From the NCBI GenBank assembly GCA_025465145.1, contig JAODNS010000065.1, forward strand, positions 1 to 6,462: a stretch of 6,462 bases of DNA. The letters run 5' to 3'. Origin of the DNA: Frankiales bacterium. Its GTDB lineage: Bacteria; Actinomycetota; Actinomycetes; Mycobacteriales; SCTD01. Numbering within the stretch: position 1 is the first letter of the stretch; the number at the start of each line of letters is the position of its first letter. Below the pieces are notes generated by a model. It had not been told where the DNA came from and searched no databases. It saw only the letters and a list, made by a program, of their open reading frames with translations. The position numbers and the translations under genes are program-made. This document shows positions 6,191 through 6,462 of this stretch, piece after piece.

Positions 6191-6208
6191 CGGACAGAAC
6201 GGACAGAG
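6191..6208. repeat. Two tandem 9-nt units CGGACAGA(A/G)
   Basis: CGGACAGAA (6191-6199) is followed directly by CGGACAGAG (6200-6208), identical in eight of nine bases. The second copy runs into the outer end of the hppA terminator stem. The repeat could be a direct-repeat binding site or a small slippage duplication. No function can be assigned. Confidence 0.5.
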
Positions 6209-6239
6209 CCCGCCCCGGGCGCGACCGGGGCGGGCTCTG
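6204..6239 (-). terminator. Rho-independent-like hairpin terminator of hppA
   Basis: There is a perfect 15-bp stem (CAGAGCCCGCCCCGG at 6204-6218, complement at 6225-6239) with a 6-nt loop, placed 29 nt after the hppA stop codon. No T-run follows on the minus strand. Nine bases of the arm (GAGCCCGCC) are shared with the hairpin at 4713-4745. Confidence 0.85.
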
Positions 6240-6268
6240 GACGTGCTGGGGTGGAGCTAGGCCGTCAC

Positions 6269-6462
6269 CTACGCCTTGACCTTCTCCACCACGTCCGCGG
6301 CACCGGCGACGCCGCGCTTGTTGCTGACGGTCACCGCCGCCACGATGCCGGCGATGGCGAGCGCCGCCACGACGAACCGGACGCCCAGGTTCTCGTCCTC
6401 GCCGATCGCGTACTTCACGACCGTCGGGGCGATGAGCAGGGCCACCAGGTTCATGACCTTGA
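6269..6462 (-). CDS. hppA: Membrane-bound proton-translocating pyrophosphatase (H+-PPase), C-terminal end
   Basis: Only the last 63 residues and the TAG stop are present; the frame is open to the right edge. Reading in from the edge gives KVMNLVALLIAP, which matches the conserved end of H+-pyrophosphatases (LIKVMNLV/LLIAP). A loop (KYAIGEDENLG), a further membrane helix (RFVVAALAIAGIVAAVTVS) and a short charged cytoplasmic tail ending VEKVKA follow. The full enzyme, about 700-800 aa with 16 or more helices, hydrolyses pyrophosphate to pump protons across the cytoplasmic membrane. Its catalytic motifs lie outside the window, so the call rests on this C-terminal match and on the recalled location of hppA near topA in Streptomyces. 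The internal ATG at 6454 could be mistaken for the start of a 61-aa gene, but the frame continues upstream of it with conserved residues. Confidence 0.75.
   Translation of the reverse strand, partial: KVMNLVALLIAPTVVKYAIGEDENLGVRFVVAALAIAGIVAAVTVSNKRGVAGAADVVEKVKA

Noticed and set aside
5988..6260. Plus-strand 90-aa open frame across the intergenic region
   Set aside because: It is antisense to the signal peptide and crosses the palindrome and the terminator. It has no recognisable motif.
6269..6454. Stand-alone 61-aa membrane protein starting at ATG 6454
   Set aside because: The frame stays open to the window edge, and residues on both sides of the ATG match the H+-pyrophosphatase C-terminus, so it is the end of hppA.

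Overview
The window comes from a high-GC actinobacterium (Actinomycetota). The signs are the very GC-rich sequence, G/C-heavy third codon positions, GTG start codons, a zinc-finger-free topoisomerase I with a lysine-rich tail, and hairpin terminators without U-tracts. I cannot name a genus. All supported genes lie on the minus strand, so transcription runs from the right edge to the left edge. No RNA gene, CRISPR array, insertion sequence or prophage signal was seen.

In order of transcription: (1) the last 63 codons of a membrane-bound proton-translocating pyrophosphatase (hppA; 6462-6269), followed by a perfect 15-bp hairpin. (2) A 231-bp intergenic region with a candidate sigma-A-type promoter and a perfect 9-2-9 inverted repeat that begins inside the -10 and covers the expected transcription start. 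(3) A secreted, cysteine-containing surface protein with a sortase-type LPRTG anchor (6037-4754), closed by a perfect 14-bp hairpin. (4) A class I SAM-dependent methyltransferase with an NPPF motif, flanked by extra N- and C-terminal domains (4687-3296). (5) topA, DNA topoisomerase I (3260-486). (6) The first 152 codons of an MFS membrane protein (458-1) that runs off the left edge. Its sequence resembles the N-terminal membrane half of the actinobacterial MFS-thymidylate kinase fusion proteins often found next to topA.

The methyltransferase, topA and the MFS gene are separated by only 35 and 27 nt and are likely co-transcribed. The hppA/topA/MFS-kinase neighbourhood resembles the order I recall from Streptomyces and relatives. 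It joins housekeeping functions: pyrophosphate-driven proton pumping, relief of negative supercoiling, and possibly dTMP phosphorylation. The surface-protein gene looks like an accessory insert in this neighbourhood, with its own promoter, possible operator and terminator.

The most interesting points are the operator-like palindrome over the surface-gene promoter; the two Shine-Dalgarno-less genes, each with a TANNNT hexamer placed as for leaderless transcription; the two flanking hairpins that share a 9-bp stem core; and the unassigned substrate of the three-domain methyltransferase. I found no clear evidence for a wholly new multi-gene system.
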